41,588 bases of DNA from an uncultured Lachnospiraceae bacterium (GTDB lineage: Bacteria > Bacillota > Clostridia > Lachnospirales > Lachnospiraceae). Every line of letters starts with the position of its first letter. Positions within the stretch are counted from its first letter, which is position 1. The notes below the pieces were generated by a model. The model was not told the origin of the DNA, did not search any database, and saw nothing but the letters and a program-made list of their open reading frames with translations. Positions 14,717 through 24,006 of the stretch are shown piece after piece. The stretch lies in contig OMZG01000018.1 of the NCBI GenBank assembly GCA_900315505.1, positions 1 through 41,588 of the forward strand, read 5' to 3'. The translations under genes and the position numbers were made by a program.

Positions 14717-17700
14717 AAAGAGGTCGCCGACCGTCTCCACGAAGCCCTTCGCTATAGAGTACAGAGTCTTCGTCTGGATCTCACTGCTGCGGTCCTCTGT
14801 GGTCTCGAAATCCACGGCTGTGTCTGTAAGCACTGCTGCTGCATTCGTCCGGCCGTCGTACTCCGTGACTATGCTGACCGATGCTCCGTCGAGCTTCTCC
14901 TGGATCGAGGCGGCAAGCGACTGCAGATTCTCGCTTATCGTATCGCGGCTTGAGATACGGTCGGTCCGTATCTTTCCATCTATGCCGCCGTCTGCATTTG
15001 CCTCGAAGCGGGCATATACGGCTCCGGTCGTATCGCTGTCGAGCGCGATGTCGAGAAGGCCCTTCTTCTCATCCTTGCCACGGACGATCTTCAGGTTCAT
15101 ATTGCCCAGTTCATCGCCGACCATTACAGGGATGGCGTAGGTCTCCTTTTTCTCTGACAGCTCCTTCATCACGGACAACTGTCTCACCGACTGCCGGATC
15201 AGCCTGATGTCTATCCTGCCCTCTGCCGCATCATCTGCAAGCGACCTGCGGAGGGCCTTCTCTGCTGTATTATACAGCTCCTCCTCCGCCTTTGCCAGCT
15301 CCTTCGGCTGCTCCATCGCATCGGAAAAGTCCTCTATCAGCTTATCCCAGGCTGAATCGAGATCGTCCGGAGCCGCTGCTATCTCATCAGATATGCTGCC
15401 GAAGGTCCTCCTGCCGCCGGCCCCGTAGAGCCTCGTGTATGAAAGCCTCTTTTCACGAAGCATCTGATTCACTGCCATGAGATTCACTGCCGAATCAGGC
15501 ATTCCTGCATCCGTGAGTACCCTGTATGTATTCTCATCGGCCTCTGTGGCGGCCTTCTCTATCTCAGCCGTTCTCTGCTCATAGAGCTTCTCATCTGTAT
15601 CAAGCGAATCCTGATTATCTGACTGCTCCTCGAGGGCCGTAGCCAGCTCATCAGGCGACATAGGCATGTATGCCTTCTCTCCGCCCATTGCCTGGAGCTT
15701 ATCAGGCGTCACAATGGCCTCTGCATCCCTGATACGACGCGTCTGGAAGGCCGTTTCTATCTGATCTGTAATTGAATTCGTGATAGACGAATCCGGCTTG
15801 CTGAAGCTGTCGTCTACCCTGTAGTCCTCGCCCTCATTCCTTCTCGAACGGGCTGCCACCATCAGGTTCTCCATCGTGACATCTGCTCCCTGTGCCAGCA
15901 GCGCACCGATCGGTGCTCCGTCAGTCACATCTATCTGGTGCATGAGTCTGTAGAGTCCGATGAAGCTCTGCTCCTCCTCATCCGTGATCCGTCCGCTCTG
16001 CTGCGCCTTCCATAGGAAGTCCGCATAGTCTGAGGCATCCTTGTCTGCCTGTGAACCGTTGCTGGCCATGACCTTTTTGATATCTTCGGTCTTGTCATAA
16101 AGCTCGTTCATGCTCATCTTGAGCGGATTTTCGCCTTTCCTGATGAGCTTCATCACAACTCCCGGTGTCAGATTCTTAAATACATTCTGCACCTTTGTAT
16201 CGGCGGCCTTCACATCAGCCACATTCTCTTTCGTGATCTCACGGCTGTTGTATGCGAGAATCCTGACGGCTCGGCGGTTCTCATCGTTTACATCAAGACC
16301 CGTCTCTTCGAGAATATCATCTACATTTGCAAACGCCTTTTTAATCGAATCTCCGAGATCCGGTCTCACCTCTGTAGCAAGCGTCTCATAGGCTGTGCCC
16401 GCTTTCTTCATCAGCAACTGTGTATTTTTTCCAGAAGCGATATCTGTCAGATCAGATGAAAAAATATCATCAAACGTCTTAAATGATGAAATTATCGCAG
16501 CCGGTGCCTGCCTTGCACTATTGACCGTCTCTGTCGTATCATCAAAAAGCTTCGCTGACTTTATGTCATCTGGGAAAAGTGCCTGTCCAAGGGTCTTCTC
16601 CTCGGCCTTCAGATCCTCTACAAGCTCCGAGAGCTCAGTCGTATCAATCGACACGCCATTCTGTATCAGCCTGAAATTGGCCTCTGTCGTCATTACAAGC
16701 CTTGTCTCTTCAAGCTGTCTCTGCGCTGTCACAAGCTTCAGGCTGTCTGCATTTCCTGCCGGCCTCTGCCCGTCATTCATGGCCGCCTTCAGATTCTCTA
16801 TCGTGAGCGGCTGGTCCTTTTCCACGACCCTTGCCACATCCCAATCCGTGGCATTCGTGATCACATCCATTGCGTCACGGGCCTTATCCATTGCAGAAAA
16901 GCCCCGTACTGCCATCGCATCTGTCGGCTCTTTTCCTTCCTTAACCGAATCGGTGATAGCCTGCGGGATCTCATCCTTATCTACGACCTGTGCGCCATTT
17001 AAATCATTAAAAAGTCTGATATTTTCTTCTGTCAGCGGCACATCATTTTTCAACAGGAAAACTGCATTCGCCACCTGCGTATCATCTGCCGTGAGCCCTG
17101 CTGCACCTATCTTCTCCTCTATTTGTGGAAGAAGCTGCTGTATATCTGCATCCGTAAGTGCGCTCTCCTGCGAAATATCCGTATTCCCTGCAAAGGAAGC
17201 CGTGAGGACATTGTTCACCGTCGGCTGCATCTCATTTTTCACGAGATATGCTGCCGTATTCTGGTCAATGGTCTGCGGAAGCTCTGCGGACTTCGTGATT
17301 GTCTCCTGTGCCTTATCAAGCCTTGCCTGATCTGTTGGCAGGTCTGCATGATCGAGTGCCTGCTGCACATCCATCACATTTCCGCCAGCCTGACTCATGA
17401 CATCTGCTGACAGATTCGCAGAGTCTCCTGACGTCTGCTTCACCGCGCTCTCCAGTGCATTTGCCTCGGCCGCTGAGCCTGACATCGCCTGGATCGCGTC
17501 CCTGGAAATGCCTCCTGTGATAGACACGTCATGCCCGCCCTTTACAAGCGCCATACGGATCCTGTCTGCAATCGTCACAAAGGTCTTCGAATCCGTATCC
17601 TTCGGATCGAAGCCGTTCTCCTGCATTTCCTGGTAATCCTTCTTCGAAAGGGTATGCGCTGCGAGGATCATCTCGCTCGAGGCTGTCCTCTCGTCCATGC

Positions 17701-17944
17701 CTGTGGACATCTGCTTCTGATAGGCCTCTGCAGCTGTCCTGATGGTCGACCTGTTGTAGACCGGTGACTGGACCTGCTTCCGGTCGCCCTTTTCCACCTT
17801 TACTATTGAATCGGTGATATCAGAATCCACGCCTGTGAGGCTCACTCCCGTGGAATTCTTCTTATATTCTGAAATAAGCTGTGCTGCTTTATCTGACTTC
17901 GTATGATCTGTATTAGTTCTGGTAATTAAATCCTCTACCTGCAT
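14711..17944 (-). CDS. Large DUF6240-type protein with FliK-like C-terminus
   Basis: 1077 residues, acidic, no signal peptide or membrane segment. Most of it is helical with recurring units around (L/M)T-x-EN (for example PLTEENIRLFNDL, PLTIENLKAAMND, DVTMENLMVAARS), a pattern I associate with DUF6240 proteins of Lachnospiraceae flagellar loci. Residues ~940-1050 resemble the hook-length-control (FliK) C-terminal domain: short beta strands (YAIPVMVG, MNLKIVRG, VYARFEA), then a helix with LQSLAASIQEKL and the VSIVTEY strand. A role in hook or filament assembly is likely. GGAGG lies seven bases before the ATG. fliS follows. Confidence 0.7.
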   Translation of the reverse strand: MQVEDLITRTNTDHTKSDKAAQLISEYKKNSTGVSLTGVDSDITDSIVKVEKGDRKQVQSPVYNRSTIRTAAEAYQKQMSTGMDERTASSEMILAAHTLSKKDYQEMQENGFDPKDTDSKTFVTIADRIRMALVKGGHDVSITGGISRDAIQAMSGSAAEANALESAVKQTSGDSANLSADVMSQAGGNVMDVQQALDHADLPTDQARLDKAQETITKSAELPQTIDQNTAAYLVKNEMQPTVNNVLTASFAGNTDISQESALTDADIQQLLPQIEEKIGAAGLTADDTQVANAVFLLKNDVPLTEENIRLFNDLNGAQVVDKDEIPQAITDSVKEGKEPTDAMAVRGFSAMDKARDAMDVITNATDWDVARVVEKDQPLTIENLKAAMNDGQRPAGNADSLKLVTAQRQLEETRLVMTTEANFRLIQNGVSIDTTELSELVEDLKAEEKTLGQALFPDDIKSAKLFDDTTETVNSARQAPAAIISSFKTFDDIFSSDLTDIASGKNTQLLMKKAGTAYETLATEVRPDLGDSIKKAFANVDDILEETGLDVNDENRRAVRILAYNSREITKENVADVKAADTKVQNVFKNLTPGVVMKLIRKGENPLKMSMNELYDKTEDIKKVMASNGSQADKDASDYADFLWKAQQSGRITDEEEQSFIGLYRLMHQIDVTDGAPIGALLAQGADVTMENLMVAARSRRNEGEDYRVDDSFSKPDSSITNSITDQIETAFQTRRIRDAEAIVTPDKLQAMGGEKAYMPMSPDELATALEEQSDNQDSLDTDEKLYEQRTAEIEKAATEADENTYRVLTDAGMPDSAVNLMAVNQMLREKRLSYTRLYGAGGRRTFGSISDEIAAAPDDLDSAWDKLIEDFSDAMEQPKELAKAEEELYNTAEKALRRSLADDAAEGRIDIRLIRQSVRQLSVMKELSEKKETYAIPVMVGDELGNMNLKIVRGKDEKKGLLDIALDSDTTGAVYARFEANADGGIDGKIRTDRISSRDTISENLQSLAASIQEKLDGASVSIVTEYDGRTNAAAVLTDTAVDFETTEDRSSEIQTKTLYSIAKGFVETVGDLFR

Positions 17945-17967
17945 TCAGGCACCTCCATACATATTAT

Positions 17968-17994
17968 ATTTCGGAAAGCTGCCCGATTTTCTTA
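17968..17994 (-). promoter_or_regulatory. SigD (sigma-28)-like promoter of the flagellar pair
   Basis: TAAG (17991-17994), 15 bases, then TCCGAAAT (17968-17975), against the Bacillus SigD consensus TAAA-N15-GCCGATAT: 3 of 4 and 6 of 8 matches. A TATAAT (17961-17966) overlaps downstream but has no fitting -35. Confidence 0.55.
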
Positions 17995-18022
17995 ACAAAA
18001 AAGCGGGACCCGGGCCCCGCTT
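17995..18022 (-). terminator. Rho-independent terminator after recR
   Basis: Minus-strand stem AAGCGGG/CCCGCTT around a GC-rich loop, then TTTTTT, starting three bases after the recR stop. The arm and GGGTCCC core resemble the REP-like palindromes at 14684 and 40199. Confidence 0.85.
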
Positions 18023-18025
18023 CAT

Positions 18026-18625
18026 CTAAATTTCCTTGCGGCCCTCAAGGGCGCGCAGGAGTGTTACCTCGTCTATGTATTCGAGATCGCCGCCGACCGG
18101 GACGCCGCTTGCTATACGGGTCACCTTAATGCCTGTCGGCCTGATCAGGCGGCTTATGTACATGGCTGTCGTCTCACCCTCGAGTGAGGCATTCGTAGCT
18201 ATGATAACCTCCTTCACCTCGTCGGATGAGAGGCGGGTCATGAGCTCCTTCAGCCGGATGTCATCCGGGCCTACTCCCTGCATCGGGGAAATGGCTCCGT
18301 GCAGCACATGATAGACTCCGTGGTACTCGCCCGTCTTCTCGTAGGCTGCGAGATCACGGGTATCCTCTACGACCATAATCGTGCTGTGATCACGCTTCGG
18401 ATTCGAGCAGATAGGACAGATATCCTGATCGGTGAGGGTGCAGCAGACCTTGCAGTACCTGACATTGTGCCGGGCGGACTTTATCACGTCAGAGAGCTTA
18501 TCTACCTGATCTACCGGCATCGACAGTATATGAAAAGCGAGCCTCTGCGCCGTCTTCTCACCAATTCCCGGAAGAGACGAAAGACCTGCTATCAGGTCTG
18601 ATATCTGCTTAGAATAGTAATCCAT
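18026..18625 (-). CDS. recR: Recombination mediator RecR
   Basis: RecFOR-pathway protein that clamps DNA and helps load RecA at gaps. 199 residues, the usual length: N-terminal HhH ([17 protein letters not shown]), the zinc finger [16 protein letters not shown], the Toprim domain beginning [14 protein letters not shown], and the C-terminal [16 protein letters not shown]. It overlaps the ybaB stop by one base (TAATG), the common dnaX-ybaB-recR arrangement. A terminator follows directly. Confidence 0.97.
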   Translation of the reverse strand: MDYYSKQISDLIAGLSSLPGIGEKTAQRLAFHILSMPVDQVDKLSDVIKSARHNVRYCKVCCTLTDQDICPICSNPKRDHSTIMVVEDTRDLAAYEKTGEYHGVYHVLHGAISPMQGVGPDDIRLKELMTRLSSDEVKEVIIATNASLEGETTAMYISRLIRPTGIKVTRIASGVPVGGDLEYIDEVTLLRALEGRKEI

Positions 18626-18969
18626 TAAAACGGAAGGCCTCCGCCAAGTCCGCCTGTCATTGTGCCAAATGCCTTCTGTGTCTCTTCATCAACCTGCTTC
18701 ATGGCCTCATTTGTGGCGGCCATTATGAGATCCTCAAGCATCTCCACATCATCCGGATCTACTGCTTCCGGATCAATGTGTACCTTGGTGACCTCTTTTG
18801 AACCGGACACAGTGATCTCGACGGCTCCGCCGCCGGCTGTTGCAGAAAACTCTTTCTCAGCGAGCTCTTTCTGGCTCTCCTCCATCTGTCTCTGCATTCT
18901 CTGTGCCTGCTTCATCAGGTTGTTCATGTTTCCAGGCATTCCGCCCTGAAATCCTCCGCGTCTGGACAT
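18625..18969 (-). CDS. YbaB/EbfC family nucleoid-associated protein
   Basis: Small DNA-binding protein often lying between dnaX and recR. 114 residues: a Gly/Met-rich start ([21 protein letters not shown]), a long helix, then the conserved [21 protein letters not shown] strand region and [14 protein letters not shown]. One-base TAATG overlaps with both neighbours mean tight translational coupling. Confidence 0.95.
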   Translation of the reverse strand: MSRRGGFQGGMPGNMNNLMKQAQRMQRQMEESQKELAEKEFSATAGGGAVEITVSGSKEVTKVHIDPEAVDPDDVEMLEDLIMAATNEAMKQVDEETQKAFGTMTGGLGGGLPF

Positions 18970-20567
18970 TATTCTTCCTCCGTTACTATTTCCATGTCTG
19001 TATCCAGTGCCTGCTGCATGTCATCATTCGTCAGCCCCTCGAACTGCTCTGATGCCGGCACGGTTCCTGTATTGAACTTTATCTCGACCTTTACCCTTGC
19101 ACCGATCTTCTTCTCGATCTCATCCTCGAGAAACTCTGTCTCATCAATGAAGGTCTCATACGCTCCGAGCTCATCAAAGTAGATGACTAATGCATTCCCA
19201 TCTCCCTCGGCTGTGACCTGATGCTTGCCACGGTCCCACCATGCCGTAAGGAACTTCCTGTGTGTCAGCGATTTGATCACCTCATTGATGACGCCTGCTG
19301 CTCTTCTTACATCTGCTGCGATCTCAGCAGGCAGCTTCTTTTTCTCTACCACAGGCTTCGGTGCCTGCTGCTCTGCCGGCGCTGCGACTGACTGAGAGGC
19401 TATGACTGCTCCGTTCTTTATCTCACGTTCGATATTCTCCATGCGGTTGATCAGAGCGTCATTGTCACTGTCCATCTCCGGCCTGCAGAGCCTGATCAGA
19501 GCGACCTCGAGGACTACCCTCTTGTCTGTCACCTGTCTCATGCGGTTCGTCAGGTCACTAAGAACGCTGATATATCTCATCAGGACCTGTGCCCCTGCTC
19601 TGCCGGCGTTCTCCTCGAGCCTCCGGCGGTTCTCGGTCGTCATGTCAAAGGTGGACGCAAGCTCCGGTGAATTCTGATAGAGGAGCATGTCCCTTAAGTA
19701 CCAGATCAGATCCGAGACAAAGGTATTCAGATCACGGCCCTCTGTCATCACCCGGTCGATTATCTCACATATATGATTCACGTCGCTACCAAGGATAGCA
19801 TTGAAAAGCTCTGACAGGACCTCTGTATCTACTGCTCCGAGGACCGACAGGACCTTGTCGTAGTCTAAGTCCTCTCCCAGATAAAAATTGATGCACTGAT
19901 CCAGAAGGCTCAACGCATCACGCATCGAACCGTCCCCCGCCCTCGCGACATAGGTCAGGGCATCATCCGTGGCCTTCACGCCCTCCCTGTCACAGAGCTC
20001 GCGCAGCCTTGCGGCTATCGTCTCCACCGATATCCTGTGAAAGTCATACCGCTGACATCGGGACAGGATCGTCACGGGGATCTTCTGCAGCTCAGTAGTC
20101 GCCAGTATGAAGATCACGTATGATGGCGGTTCCTCCAGCGTCTTCAGGAAGGCATTGAACGCTCCGGCACTTAGCATATGTACCTCGTCTATGATATAGA
20201 CCTTGTACCTGCCTGCTGCCGGCGGGTATTCGACATCCTCGATGATGCTTCTGATATTCTCGACGCCGTTATTTGATGCCGCATCTATCTCTATCACATT
20301 CATCGAGGAACCGCTGGCTATCGCCCTGCACGTCTCACATTCGCCGCACGGGCTTCCGTCAGGCTTCGGGTGCTCGCAGTTGACCGCTCTCGCGAAGATC
20401 TTTGCTACAGTGGTCTTTCCTGTTCCCCTCGTCCCTGTAAAAAGATACGCGTGGCCTATCCTGTCTGCCGCAATCTCGTTCTTCAGGGTCGTCACTATAT
20501 GATCCTGGCCCTTGACCTCAGAGAATTCCTGGGGTCTGAACTTTCTGTACAGGGCCATATATGACAT
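18969..20567 (-). CDS. dnaX: DNA polymerase III subunit gamma/tau
   Basis: Clamp-loader ATPase of the replisome. 532 residues: Walker A GTRGTGKTT near 45-53, the four-Cys zinc module CEHPKPDGSPCGECETC, Walker B IIDEVHML, sensor-1 FILATTE, the SRC motif in ILSRCQRYDF, then the collar region. The C-terminal ~150 residues are a short tau-like tail. GGAGG precedes the ATG. It starts 18 bases after pfkA and may share its transcript. I do not see a clear A-rich slippery site for a short gamma form. Confidence 0.95.
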   Translation of the reverse strand: MSYMALYRKFRPQEFSEVKGQDHIVTTLKNEIAADRIGHAYLFTGTRGTGKTTVAKIFARAVNCEHPKPDGSPCGECETCRAIASGSSMNVIEIDAASNNGVENIRSIIEDVEYPPAAGRYKVYIIDEVHMLSAGAFNAFLKTLEEPPSYVIFILATTELQKIPVTILSRCQRYDFHRISVETIAARLRELCDREGVKATDDALTYVARAGDGSMRDALSLLDQCINFYLGEDLDYDKVLSVLGAVDTEVLSELFNAILGSDVNHICEIIDRVMTEGRDLNTFVSDLIWYLRDMLLYQNSPELASTFDMTTENRRRLEENAGRAGAQVLMRYISVLSDLTNRMRQVTDKRVVLEVALIRLCRPEMDSDNDALINRMENIEREIKNGAVIASQSVAAPAEQQAPKPVVEKKKLPAEIAADVRRAAGVINEVIKSLTHRKFLTAWWDRGKHQVTAEGDGNALVIYFDELGAYETFIDETEFLEDEIEKKIGARVKVEIKFNTGTVPASEQFEGLTNDDMQQALDTDMEIVTEEE

Positions 20568-20585
20568 AATTATCTACCTCCGAAC

Positions 20586-21665
20586 TCAATCGCCAAAGCT
20601 GATTCCGATCCTCTTGGCTTCCTTTATCATCTTGCAGTCAGGATCTACCATCTTGAGCTTTCCTGCCACATCTGCGAGCGGAACGAGCTTCGTCTCGCCA
20701 TTTATCATTGCTACCATATTTCCGAACTTACCATCCACGATGGCTTTTGCTGCTGCCGAGCCGAGCCTCGTGCACAGAATCCTGTCATAAGGGCACGGGC
20801 TTCCGCCTCTCTGTGTGTGTCCCGGAACTGTGACTCTTGCCTCAGAGCCGGTCCTCTCGGTGATCATATCAGCAATCTTATATGATACTGAAGGCCACTT
20901 CTTTGCTTCCTTTGCCAGCTTTTCCTTTCTCTCCTTCTTCGGAAGAGCGGCATCTGCCTTCGAGATCGCGCCCTCTGCTACAGCAAGGATCGTGAAGCCC
21001 TTACCCTGCTGGTGTCTCTTCTGGATGGCCTCTATTATCTTGTCATCATCATACGGAATCTCCGGGAGCAGGATGATGTCGGCTCCTGATGCTACTCCTG
21101 AATACAGGGTGAGCCAGCCTACCTTGTGTCCCATGACCTCCACGATGAACACTCTGTTGTGTGAGGCAGCTGTCGTGTGTATGCAGTCGATACACTGGGT
21201 AGCTATATCTACTGCTGAATAGAAGCCGAAGGTGATATCCGTACCATAGATATCATTGTCGATGGTCTTCGGGAGATGGATGACATTGAGTCCTTCCTCG
21301 CGGAGCAGGTTTGCTGTCTTCTGGGTTCCGTTTCCTCCGAGGATCACGATACAGTCAAGTCCGAGCTTCCTGTAATTCGACTTCATGGCCTCGACCTTGT
21401 CCAGACCGTTCTCATCAGGTACTCTCATGAGCTTGAACGGCTGTCTGGATGATCCGAGAATCGTACCGCCCCTTGTCAGGATTCCAGAGAAATCAGATCC
21501 TGTAAGCTTGCGATAATCTCCATAGATGAGGCCCTTATATCCGTTCAGAAAACCATAGATCTCAACGTCTCCCTTAAGAGTCTCCTCAAGTCCCTTGACT
21601 ACTCCTCTCATTGCTGCGTTCAGAGCCTGGCAGTCTCCGCCGCTTGTAAGCATTCCGATCTTCAT
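20586..21665 (-). CDS. pfkA: 6-phosphofructokinase (PfkA family, atypical donor site)
   Basis: Phosphorylates fructose 6-phosphate at C1, the committed step of glycolysis. 359 residues from the ATG at 21665 (MKIGMLTSGGDCQALNAAMRGV). The catalytic TIDND, the MGHKVGWL sugar-site segment and PEIPYD are present. Residues that set the phosphoryl donor are unusual: GGNGT where E. coli PfkA has GGDGS, and PKTIDND, whose Lys is typical of PPi-using enzymes, while the Gly after N is the ATP-type residue. This mix resembles the mixed 'group III' PFKs, so ATP versus PPi use is open. The frame extends 35 codons upstream into the next gene, but the chosen start fits the family. Confidence 0.92.
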   Translation of the reverse strand: MKIGMLTSGGDCQALNAAMRGVVKGLEETLKGDVEIYGFLNGYKGLIYGDYRKLTGSDFSGILTRGGTILGSSRQPFKLMRVPDENGLDKVEAMKSNYRKLGLDCIVILGGNGTQKTANLLREEGLNVIHLPKTIDNDIYGTDITFGFYSAVDIATQCIDCIHTTAASHNRVFIVEVMGHKVGWLTLYSGVASGADIILLPEIPYDDDKIIEAIQKRHQQGKGFTILAVAEGAISKADAALPKKERKEKLAKEAKKWPSVSYKIADMITERTGSEARVTVPGHTQRGGSPCPYDRILCTRLGSAAAKAIVDGKFGNMVAMINGETKLVPLADVAGKLKMVDPDCKMIKEAKRIGISFGD

Positions 21666-21694
21666 TTTGCCACCTGTCCTTTCTGTAGAATATT

Positions 21695-22855
21695 CTACTT
21701 TTTCTTTCTGTCCATGTATGAAATATACACATTGTCTCCTGTCAGAGTATCTACTCTCTCCCATTCCCACTTGTTCTTCAGGGAAATTTTCTTCCGCTCG
21801 AGGATGATCTCTGCCTTGCCATTACCTCCCTCGAGCACCTTTCTCTTCTCGCCCGATGGGGTGTCAAAGACCACCAGCCTCATATCCGGCTTCTTCGACA
21901 GCACTCTTATCTTGATCCTCGTGGTCGGAGTCTCCTCTATAATGGTAAAAAGGATCTTATTATCATTCTGTTTCACCTGGATCTTGTTCTGGGTCAGAGT
22001 CCACACCTTTGAGAAATTGAACTCGTAGGTGTCTCCCTCGAGGTAAACTCCGCCGATCACCTCATTCTCTGTATCTATCGGTCCTACCTGAATCCTCATC
22101 CCACGGCCGAATGCAAAGGCGCTGTCTGTCAGCCGGCCATTCCTCCTGCTCGTGAGATCGGAGCAGTTGATGAATCCCCAGCCCTCTCCCTGAGCCCGGC
22201 CCCAGACCTTATCCGCTATACCGTATGAGGTATCCGGCTCTACCGAGTATTCCTCGCCGTTCCAGATTATCTCGCCGCTGTAGCATGCCTTCATCCCCTC
22301 GGTATGCCAGTATGCGTTCATGATCTCCGCAGTACGGAGCGGTCCCGATGTACCATAGCCCAGGTTGAAGGCTATCTGCTTATCAATCTTCAAGTCCCAG
22401 ACCAGCTTCCCTACATCAGGATATTCATCAGGGTGTGCTTCCTTATCTGAAGCGCTCACATCGATCCTACCCATTGTGCGGGTCTCCGAGAGAAAGCAGT
22501 CCTCTGCGCTTATGAGCAGATCCATTTCCTTGCCTGTGCTTACCTCGTCCCACGGGAAATATCTGATCAGCGTTGATCCGTCCTCTCCGAGCACGACCGC
22601 CCTGATGCATACATACGACGGCTCTGTACCCTTCTTCGCGAAGACCGGCACATCCTCACGGAGCTGTGGATTCACGCAGTAATACTCCAGTATGAAGCTT
22701 CTCCTCTTTCCGCTGGTCCTGCTCGTCGCAACAAAGCAGTGACGCCACAGATCGAAGCCCTGTTTCGCAAGAGCGCCCTTCAGCATGAAAGAATCTCTTT
22801 TCCTGTCTGACTTATTAAAACTCAGGTCTACAACACTTAGCGGGTTCGGAATCAT
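21695..22855 (-). CDS. Tocopherol-cyclase-like beta-barrel protein
   Basis: 386 residues without signal peptide or membrane helix, rich in beta strands. The pattern of Trp/Gly motifs (YGIADKVWGRAQGEGWGFINCSDL, YFPWDE) resembles the lipocalin-like tocopherol-cyclase family, found in clostridia that make no tocopherol; the real ligand or substrate is unknown. SD AGGAGG lies just before the ATG. It ends 29 bases before pfkA and is probably co-transcribed with it and dnaX-ybaB-recR. Family call is from motif shape and moderately sure. Confidence 0.55.
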   Translation of the reverse strand: MIPNPLSVVDLSFNKSDRKRDSFMLKGALAKQGFDLWRHCFVATSRTSGKRRSFILEYYCVNPQLREDVPVFAKKGTEPSYVCIRAVVLGEDGSTLIRYFPWDEVSTGKEMDLLISAEDCFLSETRTMGRIDVSASDKEAHPDEYPDVGKLVWDLKIDKQIAFNLGYGTSGPLRTAEIMNAYWHTEGMKACYSGEIIWNGEEYSVEPDTSYGIADKVWGRAQGEGWGFINCSDLTSRRNGRLTDSAFAFGRGMRIQVGPIDTENEVIGGVYLEGDTYEFNFSKVWTLTQNKIQVKQNDNKILFTIIEETPTTRIKIRVLSKKPDMRLVVFDTPSGEKRKVLEGGNGKAEIILERKKISLKNKWEWERVDTLTGDNVYISYMDRKKK

Positions 22856-22879
22856 TTATCCTCCTGTAGAAATTTGCCC

Positions 22880-22908
22880 TTGTCAAAAATAATCTCTTGT
22901 AGTAAAAT
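22880..22908 (+). promoter_or_regulatory. Promoter of tRNA-Ser
   Basis: TTGTCA (22880-22885), 17-base spacer, TAAAAT (22903-22908); the tRNA starts 14 bases downstream of the -10. Confidence 0.75.
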
Positions 22909-22921
22909 ACAACTTGCGTTC

Positions 22922-23011
22922 GGAGACGTATCGAAGTGGTCATAACGAGGCGCACTCGAAATGCGTTTGTCGCCTAATCGCGGCACAAGGGTTCGAATCC
23001 CTTCGTCTCCG
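22922..23011 (+). tRNA. tRNA-Ser (anticodon CGA)
   Basis: 90 bases folding as a class II tRNA: acceptor GGAGACG/CGTCTCC plus discriminator G, anticodon loop CTCGAAA giving CGA (reads UCG), a long variable arm with TGTCGC/GCGGCA, and T arm AAGGG-TTCGAAT-CCCTT. CCA is not encoded. It has its own promoter and terminator and lies on the plus strand among minus-strand operons. Confidence 0.95.
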
Positions 23012-23018
23012 CTCCTTT

Positions 23019-23042
23019 ACCACCCTGTATGGGTGGTTTTTT
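23019..23042 (+). terminator. Terminator of tRNA-Ser
   Basis: ACCACCC/GGGTGGT stem with a 5-base loop then TTTTTT, eight bases after the tRNA. The last two T's are shared with the greA stop codon on the opposite strand. No T-run exists in the greA direction. Confidence 0.85.
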
Positions 23043-23544
23043 AATACTTACTTATCTCATCATCTGATGCATCGGTGCTCTGGTCGATGGCCCTTATCTC
23101 TACCTCGTATGAGTAGTCATCATCGACCCTTACCATGACCTTATCGCCGACCTTATGTCCGACCAGGGCCTTACCGAGCGGCGACTCGATCGATACCTTT
23201 CCCTCGAGGGCATTGCTCCTGATGCTCGTAGTGATCTTCACCGTCTCGGTCTCATCGTCCTCGGGCTCATAAATGGTCACGGTATTATTCATGCCGACCA
23301 CGCCCTCATGCGATTCCTCAGATACTATAGTGGCATTCTGAAGCATCCTCTCGAGATACCTGATTCGGCTCTCGTTACGATTCTTCGCTCCTTTGGCTGC
23401 GTGATACTCGAAATTCTCCGAGAGATCGCCCATCGCTCTGGTCTCCTTGACCTCCTCGATGAGTTCTGGTCTCATCTCTTCCTTGCGCTGCCGCAGCTCC
23501 TCCTGTATCTTCTCTACGTCTGTCTGTGTAAGTCTCTCACCCAT
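23041..23544 (-). CDS. greA: Transcription elongation factor GreA
   Basis: Rescues backtracked RNA polymerase by stimulating transcript cleavage. 167 residues: N-terminal coiled coil with the acidic tip (ARGDLSENFEYHAAKG-like region, here TRAMGDLSENFEYHAAKG) and C-terminal FKBP-like domain (TTSIRSNALEGKVSIESPLGKALVGHKVGD). It is the last gene of the seven-gene operon, overlapping rpiB by one base (TAATG). It ends against the tRNA terminator. Confidence 0.95.
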   Translation of the reverse strand: MGERLTQTDVEKIQEELRQRKEEMRPELIEEVKETRAMGDLSENFEYHAAKGAKNRNESRIRYLERMLQNATIVSEESHEGVVGMNNTVTIYEPEDDETETVKITTSIRSNALEGKVSIESPLGKALVGHKVGDKVMVRVDDDYSYEVEIRAIDQSTDASDDEISKY

Positions 23545-23993
23545 TATTTACTGTACTTCTTTTCTATCTCTGTGATCAGATCGACCCTGTCCTGATGCCT
23601 GCCGCCAAGCGGCTTCGCATTGAGGAAGGAATCTACTATATCCTTTGCCAGCTCTGTTCCGACTATTCTGGCTCCGAGTCCGAGGATATTTGCGTGATTG
23701 TGCTCTCTTATGAGATGAGCCGTCGTGGTATCATAGCAGGCTGCTGCCCTGATCCCCGGAACCTTATTCGCTGCAAGCGTGATGCCAATACCTGTGCCGC
23801 AGATCAGAATTCCGAGATCTCCTTCGCCGGCTACAAGCGCCTCTGCTACCTTCTGCCCGATCCGCGGGTAGTCCACGCTCTCCGTGGTATCTGTACCGTA
23901 GTTCTCTACCTCGTAGCCCTCATCCGTGAGATGCTTCATTATCACGTTCTTGAGCTCTGTACCTGCATGATCGTTTCCGATTAGAATAGTCAT
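23544..23993 (-). CDS. rpiB: Ribose-5-phosphate isomerase B (RpiB/LacAB family)
   Basis: Interconverts ribose 5-phosphate and ribulose 5-phosphate in the pentose phosphate pathway. 149 residues: NDHAGTELK at the start (phosphate and base contacts), the catalytic Cys in ILICGTGIGIT, NKVPGIRAA and the catalytic His region REHNHANILGLGARI. It starts 13 bases after galM. LacA/LacB-type isomerases share the fold, but the motifs and lone copy favour RpiB. Confidence 0.93.
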   Translation of the reverse strand: MTILIGNDHAGTELKNVIMKHLTDEGYEVENYGTDTTESVDYPRIGQKVAEALVAGEGDLGILICGTGIGITLAANKVPGIRAAACYDTTTAHLIREHNHANILGLGARIVGTELAKDIVDSFLNAKPLGGRHQDRVDLITEIEKKYSK

Positions 23994-24006
23994 TTTGTTC
24001 CCTTCT

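Noticed and set aside
23019-23042. Bidirectional terminator also serving greA
   Set aside because: On the minus strand the stem is followed by AAAGG, not T's, so only the tRNA direction has an intrinsic terminator.
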